From Rossellomorea aquimaris (GTDB taxonomy: Bacteria > Bacillota > Bacilli > Bacillales > Bacillaceae_B), in contig NZ_JXZC01000014.1 of assembly GCF_000935355.1 (NCBI RefSeq), positions 1 to 59,964 of the forward strand: 59,964 nucleotides of DNA, written 5' to 3'. The notes under the pieces were generated by a model. It did no database searches. It was given only the letters and a program-made list of their open reading frames with translations, and had not been told where the DNA came from. Below are positions 49,642 through 57,849 of this stretch, one piece after another. Within the stretch, counting starts at the first letter, position 1, and each line of letters opens with the position of its first letter. The position numbers and the translations under genes were made by a program.

Positions 49642-49767
49642 GATGAGCAGCTCCGGCTGACTCGTCTAGCTCGTGCACCCCTTCCAACTTCTATATTCAT
49701 AGAAGCTGTTCAATGGTTGAACAAGAAAAGACTTTCTTTTCTTTGGTCGGGGTGCAGGCTTTTTTTT
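49642..49767 (+). promoter_or_regulatory. Structured leader with terminator before the ECF operon
   Basis: A 10-bp hairpin (49642-49651 with 49656-49666, one bulge) precedes a closing stem TGCACCCC (49674-49681) with GGGGTGCA (49749-49756). Between these lie three hairpins: CTTCTAT/ATAGAAG (49688-49705), GTTCAA/TTGAAC (49708-49722) and AAGAAAAG/CTTTTCTT (49723-49743, sharing a base or two at the border). A run of eight T follows at 49760-49767. It looks like a four-way junction ending in a terminator. No known riboswitch class is recognised and no promoter is clear between the rplQ terminator and this region. Confidence 0.65.
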
Positions 49768-49827
49768 GTATGCAGAGATTTTTATAGCAGAGCTGAGTAT
49801 GGAAGAGCGTAGAGGAGGTTACAGAAA

Positions 49828-50664
49828 TTGAAGGAAATCATTAAAGTAGACGATGTGCATTTCAGATACCCTGATCAGAATACCTACGCCCTTGAAGGCA
49901 TTAGTCTGTCGGTCAATCAAGGTGAATGGCTTGCGATTGTCGGACATAACGGTTCTGGTAAGTCGACTCTTGCCAAGATGTTGAATGGGCTTCATTTCCC
50001 TGAGAAGGGGAGCGTAACAGTGGATGGAATCTTGCTTTCGGAAAGTTCTATATGGGACATCCGTTCAAAGCTGGGTATGGTTTTTCAGAATCCCGATAAT
50101 CAGTTTGTTGGTGCTACAGTAGAAGATGATGTGGCTTTTGGGCTAGAAAACCATGGGGTACCGTATGAAACAATGGTACAGAGAGTCAATGATGCTTTAA
50201 AAAGTGTCCATATGGAAGATTTTCTTGATCAAGAGCCGCACCATTTGTCAGGTGGACAAAAGCAGCGTGTAGCAATCGCCGGGGTCGTGGCCCTCCAGCC
50301 ATCGATCATCATCTTAGATGAAGCGACATCCATGCTTGATCCAAAAGGAAGAAAAGAAGTTCTTGAAACAGTGCGTAAGCTGAAAGAGGAAGAAAATTTA
50401 ACGGTAATCTCCATCACTCATGATCTGGAAGAAGCGAGCAAAGCAGATCGAATGATTGTATTAAATCAAGGGAGTGTCTTTCAGGAAGGAGTCCCTGAAG
50501 ATATATTCCTGTTAGAGGACAAGTTAATCGGGCTTGGACTGGACTCCCCTTTTACGATTAAGCTTGCCGGAGCCCTTAAAAATGCAGGGGTCCCCCTGTC
50601 TAAAACCTATTTTACAGAAGAAGAGTTGGTGAATGAGTTATGCAAATCACATTTCAACAGGTAG
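49828..50664 (+). CDS. ecfA1: ECF transporter ATPase subunit EcfA1
   Basis: One of the two ATPases of the shared energy-coupling module for vitamin and metal uptake. The 278-aa product has Walker [10 protein letters not shown] (about 39-47), Q-loop FQNPDNQ, ABC signature LSGGQKQR, Walker [14 protein letters not shown] and switch His. The start is TTG 49828 after AGAGGAGG. It overlaps ecfA2 by 25 nt. No substrate-binding S component is adjacent, which is usual for this group II module. Confidence 0.95.
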   Translation: MKEIIKVDDVHFRYPDQNTYALEGISLSVNQGEWLAIVGHNGSGKSTLAKMLNGLHFPEKGSVTVDGILLSESSIWDIRSKLGMVFQNPDNQFVGATVEDDVAFGLENHGVPYETMVQRVNDALKSVHMEDFLDQEPHHLSGGQKQRVAIAGVVALQPSIIILDEATSMLDPKGRKEVLETVRKLKEEENLTVISITHDLEEASKADRMIVLNQGSVFQEGVPEDIFLLEDKLIGLGLDSPFTIKLAGALKNAGVPLSKTYFTEEELVNELCKSHFNR

Positions 50665-51509
50665 AATACCGGTATTCATTCAACACTCCATTCGAAAAGC
50701 TTGCCCTACAAGATATCAATCTTTCCATCCCTGCAGGTCAATTCCTCGCGGTGATCGGTCACACAGGTTCGGGAAAGTCAACACTCCTCCAGCATTTAAA
50801 CGGACTGTTAAAGCCTACGGAGGGTCTTGTCCAGGTGGGAGAATATCAAGTAAAAGCGAAGCAAAAGGCAAAAAGTTTAAAGCCGGTGAGACAGAAGGTA
50901 GGTATCGTCTTTCAATTTCCCGAGCACCAGCTGTTTGAAGAAACCGTGCTCAAGGACATCTGCTATGGACCAATGAATTTTGGCGTACCTGAGGAAGAAG
51001 CAATACGAAGAGCGAAGGAACTGATCGTAAAGGTTGGGCTTTCAGAAGAAGTATTGCAAAAATCACCCTTTGATTTATCAGGCGGGCAAATGAGACGGGT
51101 AGCCATTGCGGGTGTACTTGCTATGAATCCGGAGGTCATTGTTTTAGACGAACCTACGGCAGGACTTGATCCAAGAGGTCAACGTGAGATCATGGATATG
51201 TTCTATACTCTTCATAAAGAAAAGGGACTGACGACCATTCTCGTGACCCATAGCATGGAAGACGCAGCTCATTACGCAGAAGAGATTGTGATTATGCAAA
51301 AGGGCCGCCTGAAGAAAAAGGGAAGTCCTGAAGAGATTTTCTCTCAGGCAGATGAACTGTTTGAGATGGGATTAGACGTTCCTGACGTCGTCCGTTTTCA
51401 ATATCAATTTGAACATAAATCGGGGAAGAAGCTCCCGAAAACCTGCTTAACAATAGAGGAATTAGCTTCAGCCATCCGTTCCATACGAGATGGAGGTGAA
51501 GCGCTATGA
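50640..51509 (+). CDS. ecfA2: ECF transporter ATPase subunit EcfA2
   Basis: The partner ATPase of EcfA1. The 289-aa product has Walker [10 protein letters not shown] (about 40-48), Q-loop [13 protein letters not shown], signature LSGGQMRR, Walker [14 protein letters not shown] and switch [11 protein letters not shown] 50640 lies within ecfA1, so translation is coupled. The stop overlaps ecfT (ATGA). Confidence 0.95.
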   Translation: MQITFQQVEYRYSFNTPFEKLALQDINLSIPAGQFLAVIGHTGSGKSTLLQHLNGLLKPTEGLVQVGEYQVKAKQKAKSLKPVRQKVGIVFQFPEHQLFEETVLKDICYGPMNFGVPEEEAIRRAKELIVKVGLSEEVLQKSPFDLSGGQMRRVAIAGVLAMNPEVIVLDEPTAGLDPRGQREIMDMFYTLHKEKGLTTILVTHSMEDAAHYAEEIVIMQKGRLKKKGSPEEIFSQADELFEMGLDVPDVVRFQYQFEHKSGKKLPKTCLTIEELASAIRSIRDGGEAL

Positions 51510-52303
51510 TGGAGAAAATGATCTTTGGACGCTATGTACCCGCTAAGTCCATTCTTCACCAGATGGATCCAAGGGCAAAGCTCTTATTTATCTTTGGGTT
51601 TATATGTGTCGTCTTTTTGGCAAATAATTTTATTACGTATGCACTTCTCGGTCTTTTTACATTTAGCGCACTCATTCTTTCTAATCTTTCCTTGCGTTTT
51701 ATTATCGGTGGATTGAAGCCTATCTTTTGGTTGATTTTATTTACATTCTTCTTGCATGTATTTTTCACCAAGGAAGGACCTATCATTCTGGACCTGGGAA
51801 TCTTGTCTGTTCATGAAGAGGGGTTAAGGCAGGGGATTTTTATTTCTTTACGATTTTTATACCTGATTCTCGTCACGTCTTTATTGACCCTGACGACTTC
51901 CCCTATTACGATTACAGACGGCCTTGAGACGCTTTTGAATCCATTAAAAAAAATAAAGTTTCCCGTTCATGAACTGGCTCTTATGATGTCGATTTCCTTA
52001 CGGTTCATTCCGACCTTGATGGAGGAAACGGATAAAATCATGAAAGCCCAAATTGCAAGGGGGGCCGAGTTTTCTTCCGGTCCCGTGAAAGATCGGATCA
52101 AAGCCATCATTCCTTTACTGATCCCTCTCTTTGTGAGTGCCTTTAAACGTGCTGAGGATTTGGCGACAGCCATGGAAGCGAGAGGCTATCAAGGCGGAGA
52201 AGGCAGAACGAAATATCGGCTGTTATCCTGGCACAAGAAGGATACGGGAGCTTTAATTGTACTGGCCCTTCTCACAGTCGTATTAATTATTTTTAGAGGA
52301 TAA
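51506..52303 (+). CDS. ecfT: ECF transporter transmembrane subunit EcfT
   Basis: EcfT is the membrane scaffold linking the ATPases to interchangeable S components. The 265-aa product has five or so hydrophobic segments (about residues 24-60, 70-90, 105-130, 245-263) and the two coupling-helix ARG motifs (AQIARGAEF and AMEARGYQG) that touch the ATPases. ATG 51506 overlaps the ecfA2 stop; the next codon is also ATG (51509). Confidence 0.95.
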   Translation: MMEKMIFGRYVPAKSILHQMDPRAKLLFIFGFICVVFLANNFITYALLGLFTFSALILSNLSLRFIIGGLKPIFWLILFTFFLHVFFTKEGPIILDLGILSVHEEGLRQGIFISLRFLYLILVTSLLTLTTSPITITDGLETLLNPLKKIKFPVHELALMMSISLRFIPTLMEETDKIMKAQIARGAEFSSGPVKDRIKAIIPLLIPLFVSAFKRAEDLATAMEARGYQGGEGRTKYRLLSWHKKDTGALIVLALLTVVLIIFRG

Positions 52304-52317
52304 CGGGAGTGTCAAGT

Positions 52318-53070
52318 ATGCAGAGAGTGAAGTGTACCATCGCGTACGATGGGACTTATTTTCATGGTTATCAGGTACAACCTAATCAGCGAACCGTCCA
52401 GGGACTCATCGAAGAGATTCTATCCACTATTCATAAAGGGGGAAGGATCCGGATCAGTGGGTCTGGGCGCACGGACGCCGGTGTCCATGCGAATGGGCAG
52501 GTTTTTCATTTTGATACACCTTTGTCCATCCCTGAAGAGAAATGGCCAGTGGTGCTGAACACCCGCTTACCGGATGAAGTAACCGTTAAAGAGGCCTCCT
52601 TTGTTCCAACGGACTTCCACTCAAGATTTTCCGTGAAACAGAAGGAATATCGCTACCGTGTTTATACGGGACAGTCGAGAAGCCCATTCAATCGTCATTT
52701 CGCCCTTCATTTTCCGTATGATCTTTCAGTGACGGCTATGGAACGTGCTTCACGTCATCTGATCGGGGAGCATGACTTCACGAGTTTTTGTTCAGCGAAA
52801 ACCGAAGTAGAAGATAAAGTAAGAACCATTCACCGTATAGAGATTAAGGAGCATGAGGAAGAAATCATTTTTTCTTTTGTGGGCAATGGATTTCTGTATA
52901 ATATGGTGAGGATATTGGTGGGCACCTTGTTAGAGGTAGGTTCTGGGAATATACCGGTAGAGGATATACCTGGAATACTGGAAGCGCGGGATCGTAACCG
53001 TGCAGGAAAGACAGCGCCGCCCCATGGATTGTATCTGTGGAAAGTGGAATATGATCCTGTTATGAAATAG
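52318..53070 (+). CDS. truA: tRNA pseudouridine(38-40) synthase TruA
   Basis: TruA makes pseudouridine at positions 38-40 of many tRNA anticodon stems. The 250-aa product has the catalytic Asp in SGSGRTDAGVHANGQV (about residues 49-64), KEYRYRVYTG and the C-terminal FLYNMVRILVGTLLEVG. ATG 52318 is preferred, with GGGAG at 52305-52309 as SD; an in-frame GTG at 52309 overlaps it. It lies 14 nt after ecfT. Confidence 0.94.
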   Translation: MQRVKCTIAYDGTYFHGYQVQPNQRTVQGLIEEILSTIHKGGRIRISGSGRTDAGVHANGQVFHFDTPLSIPEEKWPVVLNTRLPDEVTVKEASFVPTDFHSRFSVKQKEYRYRVYTGQSRSPFNRHFALHFPYDLSVTAMERASRHLIGEHDFTSFCSAKTEVEDKVRTIHRIEIKEHEEEIIFSFVGNGFLYNMVRILVGTLLEVGSGNIPVEDIPGILEARDRNRAGKTAPPHGLYLWKVEYDPVMK

Positions 53071-53128
53071 GTTTATATAGAATTCATTAAAAAAATACTA
53101 AAACAACTAATCCTGGTGTAACATTCTC

Positions 53129-53157
53129 TTGACAATAGACTGGGAACAAGATAATAT
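53129..53157 (+). promoter_or_regulatory. SigA-type promoter of rplM-rpsI
   Basis: A perfect TTGACA (53129-53134), a 17-bp spacer, and TAATAT (53152-53157). Confidence 0.87.
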
Positions 53158-53159
53158 AG

Positions 53160-53212
53160 CATATGGTATGTTATTAACCCCACGATAAGCCCCGGAAACT
53201 TATTGTGATTAG
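53160..53212 (+). ncRNA. L13 ribosomal protein leader
   Basis: The leader has GGTATGTTATTAACCCCACG followed by the hairpin CACGATAAG (53181-53189) with CTTATTGTG (53199-53207) and the loop CCCCGGAAA. This matches the Firmicute L13 leader motif as I remember it, at the expected place between a promoter and rplM. Autoregulation by L13 is inferred. Confidence 0.78.
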
Positions 53213-53252
53213 AAAATAAATACTACGGATTCATTAAATAGGAGGTTAAATC

Positions 53253-53690
53253 ATGCGTACAACGTATATGGCAAAAGCCAACGAAATCGATCGTAAATGG
53301 TTCGTTGTAGATGCTGAAGGCAAAACTCTAGGACGTTTAGCTAGTGAAGTTGCTTCTATTCTACGCGGAAAACACAAACCAACATTCACACCACATGTTG
53401 ACACTGGTGATCATGTTATCATTCTTAATGCTTCAAAAATTGAACTGACTGGTAAAAAGTTAACGGACAAGATTTACTACCGTCACACTAATCACCCAGG
53501 TGGTTTAAAACAACGTACAGCATTAGAAATGCGTACAAATTACTCAGAGAAAATGTTAGAACTTACTATTAAAGGTATGCTTCCAAAAGGTTCTCTAGGT
53601 CGTCAAATGTTCAAGAAATTACATGTATATGCTGGAGCAGAGCATCCACATCAAGCACAACAACCTGAAGTTTACGAACTTCGTGGATAA
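53253..53690 (+). CDS. rplM: 50S ribosomal protein L13
   Basis: L13 is an early 50S assembly protein. The 145-aa product begins [20 protein letters not shown] and has the signature [20 protein letters not shown] and [14 protein letters not shown], then [23 protein letters not shown] 53253 follows TAGGAGG. Confidence 0.97.
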   Translation: MRTTYMAKANEIDRKWFVVDAEGKTLGRLASEVASILRGKHKPTFTPHVDTGDHVIILNASKIELTGKKLTDKIYYRHTNHPGGLKQRTALEMRTNYSEKMLELTIKGMLPKGSLGRQMFKKLHVYAGAEHPHQAQQPEVYELRG

Positions 53691-53712
53691 TTAATAAGAG
53701 GAGGTTATTATC

Positions 53713-54105
53713 TTGGCTCAAGTTCAATATTACGGAACTGGTCGTCGTAAGAGCTCAGTAGCTCGTGTACGCTTAGTACCAGGTAACGGAAACATTGTTA
53801 TCAATGATCGTGAAGTAGAAGTTTATATCCCATTCGCAGCACTAAGAGAAGTAATTAAGCAACCACTAGTTGCAACTGAAACTCTTGGTAACTATGACGT
53901 TTTAGTAAACGTTAATGGTGGAGGCTATGCTGGTCAAGCTGGTGCGATCCGTCACGGAATCGCTCGTGCTTTACTACAAGCAGACCCTGAGTACCGCGGA
54001 ACTCTAAAACGCGCTGGATTATTAACTCGTGACTCTCGTATGAAAGAGCGTAAAAAATACGGTCTTAAAGGTGCACGTCGCGCGCCACAATTCTCTAAGC
54101 GTTAA
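53713..54105 (+). CDS. rpsI: 30S ribosomal protein S9
   Basis: S9 reaches the P-site tRNA anticodon stem with its C-terminal Arg (here ending FSKR). The 130-aa product begins [20 protein letters not shown] and has the signature [20 protein letters not shown]. The start is TTG 53713 after GAGGAGG, 22 nt after rplM. A 12-bp terminator follows. Confidence 0.97.
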   Translation: MAQVQYYGTGRRKSSVARVRLVPGNGNIVINDREVEVYIPFAALREVIKQPLVATETLGNYDVLVNVNGGGYAGQAGAIRHGIARALLQADPEYRGTLKRAGLLTRDSRMKERKKYGLKGARRAPQFSKR

Positions 54106-54121
54106 TTATTATTTCAAACAA

Positions 54122-54155
54122 AAGCTCAACCGATTCATTCGGTTGGGCTTTTTTT
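54122..54155 (+). terminator. Terminator after rpsI
   Basis: AAGCTCAACCGA (54122-54133) pairs TCGGTTGGGCTT (54139-54150) with one G-T pair, and seven T follow from 54149. Confidence 0.92.
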
Positions 54156-54159
54156 GTTG

Positions 54160-54236
54160 GGGACGGACCTTCAATTTCACCACACCCTGAGCTTCGATCA
54201 GTTTCATGGGCTGCTTTGAATCGGGAGGTCCGTCCC
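54160..54236. repeat. REP-like palindromic element
   Basis: GGGACGGACCT (54160-54170) pairs exactly with AGGTCCGTCCC (54226-54236), bracketing 55 nt that also contain short TTCAA/TTGAA complementarity. Palindromes of the GGGACGGACC type are dispersed in Bacillus genomes and resemble ends mobilised by REP-associated tyrosine transposases. No transposase gene is present here. The 157 nt between the rpsI terminator and ybaK otherwise hold nothing recognisable. Confidence 0.7.
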
Positions 54237-54312
54237 TCAAAAAATTGGTAACAGTTACTCGAATGAAGTGGTGTGTTAAGTAGGAAAATACGTTCAAAGG
54301 GGTGGATGATTT

Positions 54313-54759
54313 TTGAACGTTATTACAACTTTCAATACAAAGAGAAGAGAAAAACAAATTAAGACGGAAAGAACATTACTGAAAGAGATTTCGATTAAAA
54401 TGCTTCAGGAGAGTGTCCGAAAGCATTTTGGATATATAAAGGTTCAAGGCGGCGTATTTATGCAGCAGGGCTTTGATGAGGCATGCTTTGATGTGGCCAT
54501 TGAAGCTTATCTGCTCGGTGGAAAGCTCAGCAAGTTTGGTTATACGGGAGAACCCGCCGACCTCGTTAAAAACCGGTGCGAAGAAGAATTAAAACACTTT
54601 ATCGATACGCTTTATAATTTCTGGTTGTATTGGTCTGAGATGGGCGTTTCTAATCAAGTGGATGAATCCTTTTATTTCTGTTGTGAGCACTTTGTGGAAA
54701 CATGGTGGTCAGAAGGGTATGAAAAAGGAATCAAGCGTCACAAACTGCGCTTGAATTAA
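54313..54759 (+). CDS. DUF2521 family protein (YbaK-like)
   Basis: A 148-aa cytosolic protein with no signal peptide. The N-terminus is basic and helical (FNTKRREKQIKTERTLLKE). The conserved parts are FDVAIEAYLLGGKLSKFGYTGE and a C-terminal aromatic region (ETWWSEGYEKGIKRHKLRLN) rich in Trp and Tyr. It resembles B. subtilis YbaK, which sits in the same place next to cwlD, and whose function is unknown to me. The start is TTG 54313 after AAAGGGGTGG; an ATG a few bases earlier is out of frame. Confidence 0.85.
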   Translation: MNVITTFNTKRREKQIKTERTLLKEISIKMLQESVRKHFGYIKVQGGVFMQQGFDEACFDVAIEAYLLGGKLSKFGYTGEPADLVKNRCEEELKHFIDTLYNFWLYWSEMGVSNQVDESFYFCCEHFVETWWSEGYEKGIKRHKLRLN

Positions 54760-54862
54760 TCATATCAGTTCTAAAAATCATTCTTGTCCCATATTTTTAG
54801 TAAAGACAACGGAGCTGTAAAGAGTTTTTCTCCGGGTTAATACTGGAAATAGGAGGACTGGA

Positions 54863-55588
54863 ATGGTTCAGAAACTAAAAGTTATCGGGATAATTTCTGC
54901 ACTGGCCATTTTATTATTCATTATTCAATATAAGATTTTAGACAAGGATACTTGGGATTCCTGGAACCTCCCTTTATCAGGTAAAATCATCTATATAGAT
55001 CCCGGTCATGGCGGTCCGGATGGTGGAGCCGGTGATGAAGATGCCTTGGAAAAGGATATCGCATTAAATGTGTCTTTGATGATAAGGGATTACCTCCAAG
55101 AACAAGGTGCTCTCGTAATCTTGACACGGGAAAAAGACGAGGATCTGGCTGATGAAGATACCAAGGGATACAGCCGCAGGAAAGTGGAGGATTTAAAGAA
55201 AAGACTTAGCTTGATCAATGAATCTGAAGCAGACTTATTTTTAAGTATCCATCTGAACTCCATTCCATCTGCTAAGTGGAGCGGTGCCCAAACATTCTAT
55301 AATCCAAAGTATAAAGAGAATAAGGACCTTGCCAAAGCCATTCAAGGAGAGTTGACACGTAATTTAGAAAACACGACACGTGAAGCGAAAGGCCTTCAAA
55401 GCGTGTATATCCTAAAACATGCGAAAAAGTCAGGAGCCTTAGTGGAAATCGGATTTCTATCGAATCCAGGTGAGCGGGCCAATTTACTTAAAGAGGATTA
55501 TCAGCAAAAGATAGCTGCCTCTGTGTATCAGGGAGTTCTCAACTACTTAACAATACCAAAAGATAAAGAAGAAGCTGACGAGGAATAA
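54863..55588 (+). CDS. cwlD: N-acetylmuramoyl-L-alanine amidase CwlD (spore cortex)
   Basis: CwlD removes peptide side chains so that muramic-delta-lactam can form in the spore cortex, which is needed for germination. The 241-aa product has an N-terminal membrane anchor or signal (about residues 8-22). The Amidase_3 domain follows with zinc ligands in DPGHGGPDGG, the Glu in LEKDIAL, SIHLNS and the catalytic Glu of LVEIGFLSN. ATG 54863 follows TAGGAGG. No clear sporulation promoter was found before it. Confidence 0.94.
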   Translation: MVQKLKVIGIISALAILLFIIQYKILDKDTWDSWNLPLSGKIIYIDPGHGGPDGGAGDEDALEKDIALNVSLMIRDYLQEQGALVILTREKDEDLADEDTKGYSRRKVEDLKKRLSLINESEADLFLSIHLNSIPSAKWSGAQTFYNPKYKENKDLAKAIQGELTRNLENTTREAKGLQSVYILKHAKKSGALVEIGFLSNPGERANLLKEDYQQKIAASVYQGVLNYLTIPKDKEEADEE

Positions 55589-55706
55589 TCTCTCAGCTTT
55601 TATTTTTGGCTAATTTCGAAAAGCCTGTTGGTGTAATACAGAAGGGCTGTTTGGCCGGTGTCAGTGAGTGGGTAGAAAGTAGCCTTTAAGGATACATGCT
55701 CCGAAA

Positions 55707-55790
55707 GTTGATTGGAGCGGAAGGATGGTCGACTCCTGCGGGCTCACCGCCAGCCCCGCGGAAAGCGAGCATCCTGGAGCGGAAATCAAC
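55707..55790. repeat. Family B palindromic repeat, copy 2
   Basis: Ends GTTGATT (55707-55713) and AATCAAC (55784-55790) match copy 1 at 34159-34227. The inner stem AGGATG (55722-55727) pairs CATCCT (55770-55775), where copy 1 has GGGATG/CATCCC, a compensatory change. CCCCGCGGAAAGCGAGCATC is shared by both copies; this copy has about 15 extra bp in the loop. It lies in the 363-nt gap between cwlD and salA, which has no gene. Confidence 0.82.
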
Positions 55791-55870
55791 TACTGCTTTC
55801 TTATCTAAGGAAGAATTAAACGTTACGAACAGAGCTTTTTTCATTATTCAACAAAAGCATTCAAAACCTT

Positions 55871-55904
55871 TTGATCATTCATTCAACTAAGAATATGTTA
55901 TACT
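55871..55904 (+). promoter_or_regulatory. Candidate promoter of salA
   Basis: The extended -10 TGTTATACT (55896-55904) is the best signal. A TTGATC at 55871-55876 is 17 bp from an alternative weaker -10 TATGTT (55894-55899). One of these pairs probably acts 48 nt before the salA start. Confidence 0.5.
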
Positions 55905-55951
55905 GAAAGAAGGTCGATTGAAAACGAATACATAGTAAAGGGTGGTTATTC

Positions 55952-57001
55952 ATGTTAACTGAACAACAGACACGAGAACTTTTATTTGGATTAAAAGATC
56001 CTTTTTTAAATAAAACGTTAGAAGAAACAAACGGTATCGTAGAAATTTCAATTAAGGAAGAAAAGAAGCATGTAAGCGTGAAGATCGCCATTGCCAAGAC
56101 AGGTACTGGTGAACAAATGCAATTCCAGCAAAAGATCGTACAAGTCCTAAAAGATAATGGAGCTGAATCTGTAGGGATCCGTTTCACGGAGCTTCCACAG
56201 GAAGAGCTTGATAAGCACAGGGGATCCGGTGGAGAAGGAACTGATTTATTATCACCTGCAAGCAAAACGACTTTTATCGCGATTGCGAGTGGAAAAGGCG
56301 GAGTTGGAAAGTCCACGGTTTCTGTTAACTTGGCTGTGTCCTTGGCCCGTCAAGGCAAAAAGGTAGGACTTGTTGATGCGGATATTTATGGATTTAGCGT
56401 CCCGGATATGATGGGAATCGTGAAGCGACCAGTCGTTCGAGGGGAAAGAATTATTCCAGTAGAACGTTTTGGCGTAAAAGTCATCTCTATGGGCTTCTTT
56501 GTAGAAGACAATGCTCCCGTCATTTGGAGAGGTCCTATGCTCGGGAAAATGCTTAACAATTTCTTCTCAGAAGTAGAATGGGGAGATCTGGACTATTTAC
56601 TGCTGGACCTGCCGCCAGGGACAGGTGACGTTGCCCTTGATCTGCATACAATGCTTCCACATTGTAAGGAGATCATCGTAACGACGCCGCATCCAACAGC
56701 AGCATTCGTAGCGGCTCGTGCAGGCGCCATGGCCCTCCAAACCGACCATGACATTCTTGGTGTGGTTGAGAACATGTCCTATTTCGAAAGTAAATTAACA
56801 GGCGAAAAGGAATTTGTGTTCGGTCAAGGTGGGGGAGAGAAGCTAACGGAAGAACTACGGACCGATTTATTGGGCAAACTTCCACTTCAACAGCCTGATT
56901 GGAACGAAGAGGACTTTGCTCCTTCCATCTACGCGGAAGACCACCGTTTAGGGCAAATCTATGGTGAAATCGCTCATAAAGTGATTGAAAAACTATCCTA
57001 A
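55952..57001 (+). CDS. salA: Mrp/ApbC-family P-loop ATPase SalA
   Basis: SalA (YbaL) in B. subtilis represses scoC and so raises exoprotease expression; the family otherwise includes Fe-S carriers. The 349-aa product has an N-terminal MIP18-like part, then the deviant Walker A ASGKGGVGKST (about residues 111-121), DADIYGFSVPDMMGI, and LLLDLPPGTGDVAL. The CxxC that Fe-S carriers have after ENMSYF is absent (here ENMSYFESKLTG), as in SalA. ATG 55952 follows AAAGGGTGG. A bidirectional terminator follows. Confidence 0.9.
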   Translation: MLTEQQTRELLFGLKDPFLNKTLEETNGIVEISIKEEKKHVSVKIAIAKTGTGEQMQFQQKIVQVLKDNGAESVGIRFTELPQEELDKHRGSGGEGTDLLSPASKTTFIAIASGKGGVGKSTVSVNLAVSLARQGKKVGLVDADIYGFSVPDMMGIVKRPVVRGERIIPVERFGVKVISMGFFVEDNAPVIWRGPMLGKMLNNFFSEVEWGDLDYLLLDLPPGTGDVALDLHTMLPHCKEIIVTTPHPTAAFVAARAGAMALQTDHDILGVVENMSYFESKLTGEKEFVFGQGGGEKLTEELRTDLLGKLPLQQPDWNEEDFAPSIYAEDHRLGQIYGEIAHKVIEKLS

Positions 57002-57010
57002 TTAACTAAT

Positions 57011-57055
57011 AAAAGGACAAATGCGTTTGAATCTCCACGCATTTGTCCTTTTTTA
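57011..57055. terminator. Bidirectional terminator between salA and gerD
   Basis: A 16-bp perfect stem AAAAGGACAAATGCGT (57011-57026) with its complement (57037-57052), rich in A on one side and T on the other. It serves both convergent genes. Confidence 0.92.
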
Positions 57056-57058
57056 AAA

Positions 57059-57700
57059 TTATTGGCTTCCTCCGCCACCACTGCCGGAACCTCCAGAATC
57101 ACCAGATCCGCCTTCTTCACCGCCGGAAGAAGACTCACCGCCACTCTTACCGCCTTCTTTCATTTCACCGGCAGCCTTCAGTAAAACATCCTGCATTTTA
57201 GCCTTAAACAGTGGGCTTTCAAATGTTTCAGTAATGACTTTTTGCAAATGCTCCCTATATTCTTGGCTTTTTAATGCTTCAGTCAGTTCCTTCTTGAATT
57301 CAGGGTCCTTTAACAGATCCATCATCATTTTTTGATACTCAGGATCCTTCATGAGGTCTTTGAGCAATTTTTCATTTCCATCCTTCATGCTTTTAGCCAT
57401 CGCTTCGGCAAACTTAGGGTCTTCGAAGGATTTCTTCCAGAATTCAGTCCCTTTTTCGGACGTTAATGTCTTGGAGATCGTATCCGTCACAACCCCTTGG
57501 TCCATAATAAGCTCTGATTTCATTTTTTCATCAGACATGACCTCTTGAATGGCTTTTTTACCATCGTCGGTCTTTAATATATCGACAACCATTTTCTTGG
57601 TTTCTTCATAATCCATTTTGCCACTGCCTGTATCTCCACCACCGCCACAAGCGGATAGAAGAAGAATCGTCAGTAGAAAAAGAAAGGAATATCTTTTCAT
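57059..57700 (-). CDS. gerD: Spore germination lipoprotein GerD
   Basis: GerD clusters the nutrient germinant receptors in the spore inner membrane. The 213-aa product has a lipoprotein signal with lipobox LSAC (Cys near residue 18), then helical repeats rich in Lys/Glu. The conserved core is DYEETKKMVVDILKTDDGKKA, and DPEYQKM and LLKDPEF follow later. The last 25 or so residues are almost only Gly, Ser and Glu, unlike the B. subtilis protein (about 185 aa). ATG at 57700 is used with AAGGAG as SD; an in-frame ATG at 57721 is upstream of the SD. Confidence 0.92.
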   Translation of the reverse strand: MKRYSFLFLLTILLLSACGGGGDTGSGKMDYEETKKMVVDILKTDDGKKAIQEVMSDEKMKSELIMDQGVVTDTISKTLTSEKGTEFWKKSFEDPKFAEAMAKSMKDGNEKLLKDLMKDPEYQKMMMDLLKDPEFKKELTEALKSQEYREHLQKVITETFESPLFKAKMQDVLLKAAGEMKEGGKSGGESSSGGEEGGSGDSGGSGSGGGGSQ

Positions 57701-57734
57701 GGGTAGGCTCCTTCCATACAAATTCCCTTACCCT

Positions 57735-57763
57735 TAATATGAGAAATATCGAAAAAAATATGC
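57735..57763 (-). promoter_or_regulatory. SigG-type promoter of gerD
   Basis: On the minus strand, GCATA (57759-57763) lies 17 bp before CATATTA (57735-57741). This fits the B. subtilis SigG consensus gHATR-17/18-CATNHTA. It lies 34 nt upstream of the gerD start. gerD is forespore (SigG) controlled in B. subtilis. Confidence 0.7.
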
Positions 57764-57801
57764 GCAGAGAAAACTGGAACCTGGATTTTTTAAACACGCG
57801 T

Positions 57802-57810
57802 TGGTACAAT
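57802..57810 (+). promoter_or_regulatory. Extended -10 promoter of kbaA
   Basis: TGGTACAAT (57802-57810) is an extended -10. The -35 (TGGATT at 57782-57787, 17-bp spacer) is poor. The start codon of kbaA is 40 nt downstream. Confidence 0.5.
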
Positions 57811-57849
57811 CAAAAGAGTGTATATTTTTTAATTTGGAGGAAAATAGAA

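Noticed and set aside
55696..55890. 64-codon open frame between cwlD and salA
   Set aside because: It mostly translates the family B repeat, has no SD, and the protein is low-complexity in repeat-derived Pro, Ser and Ala.
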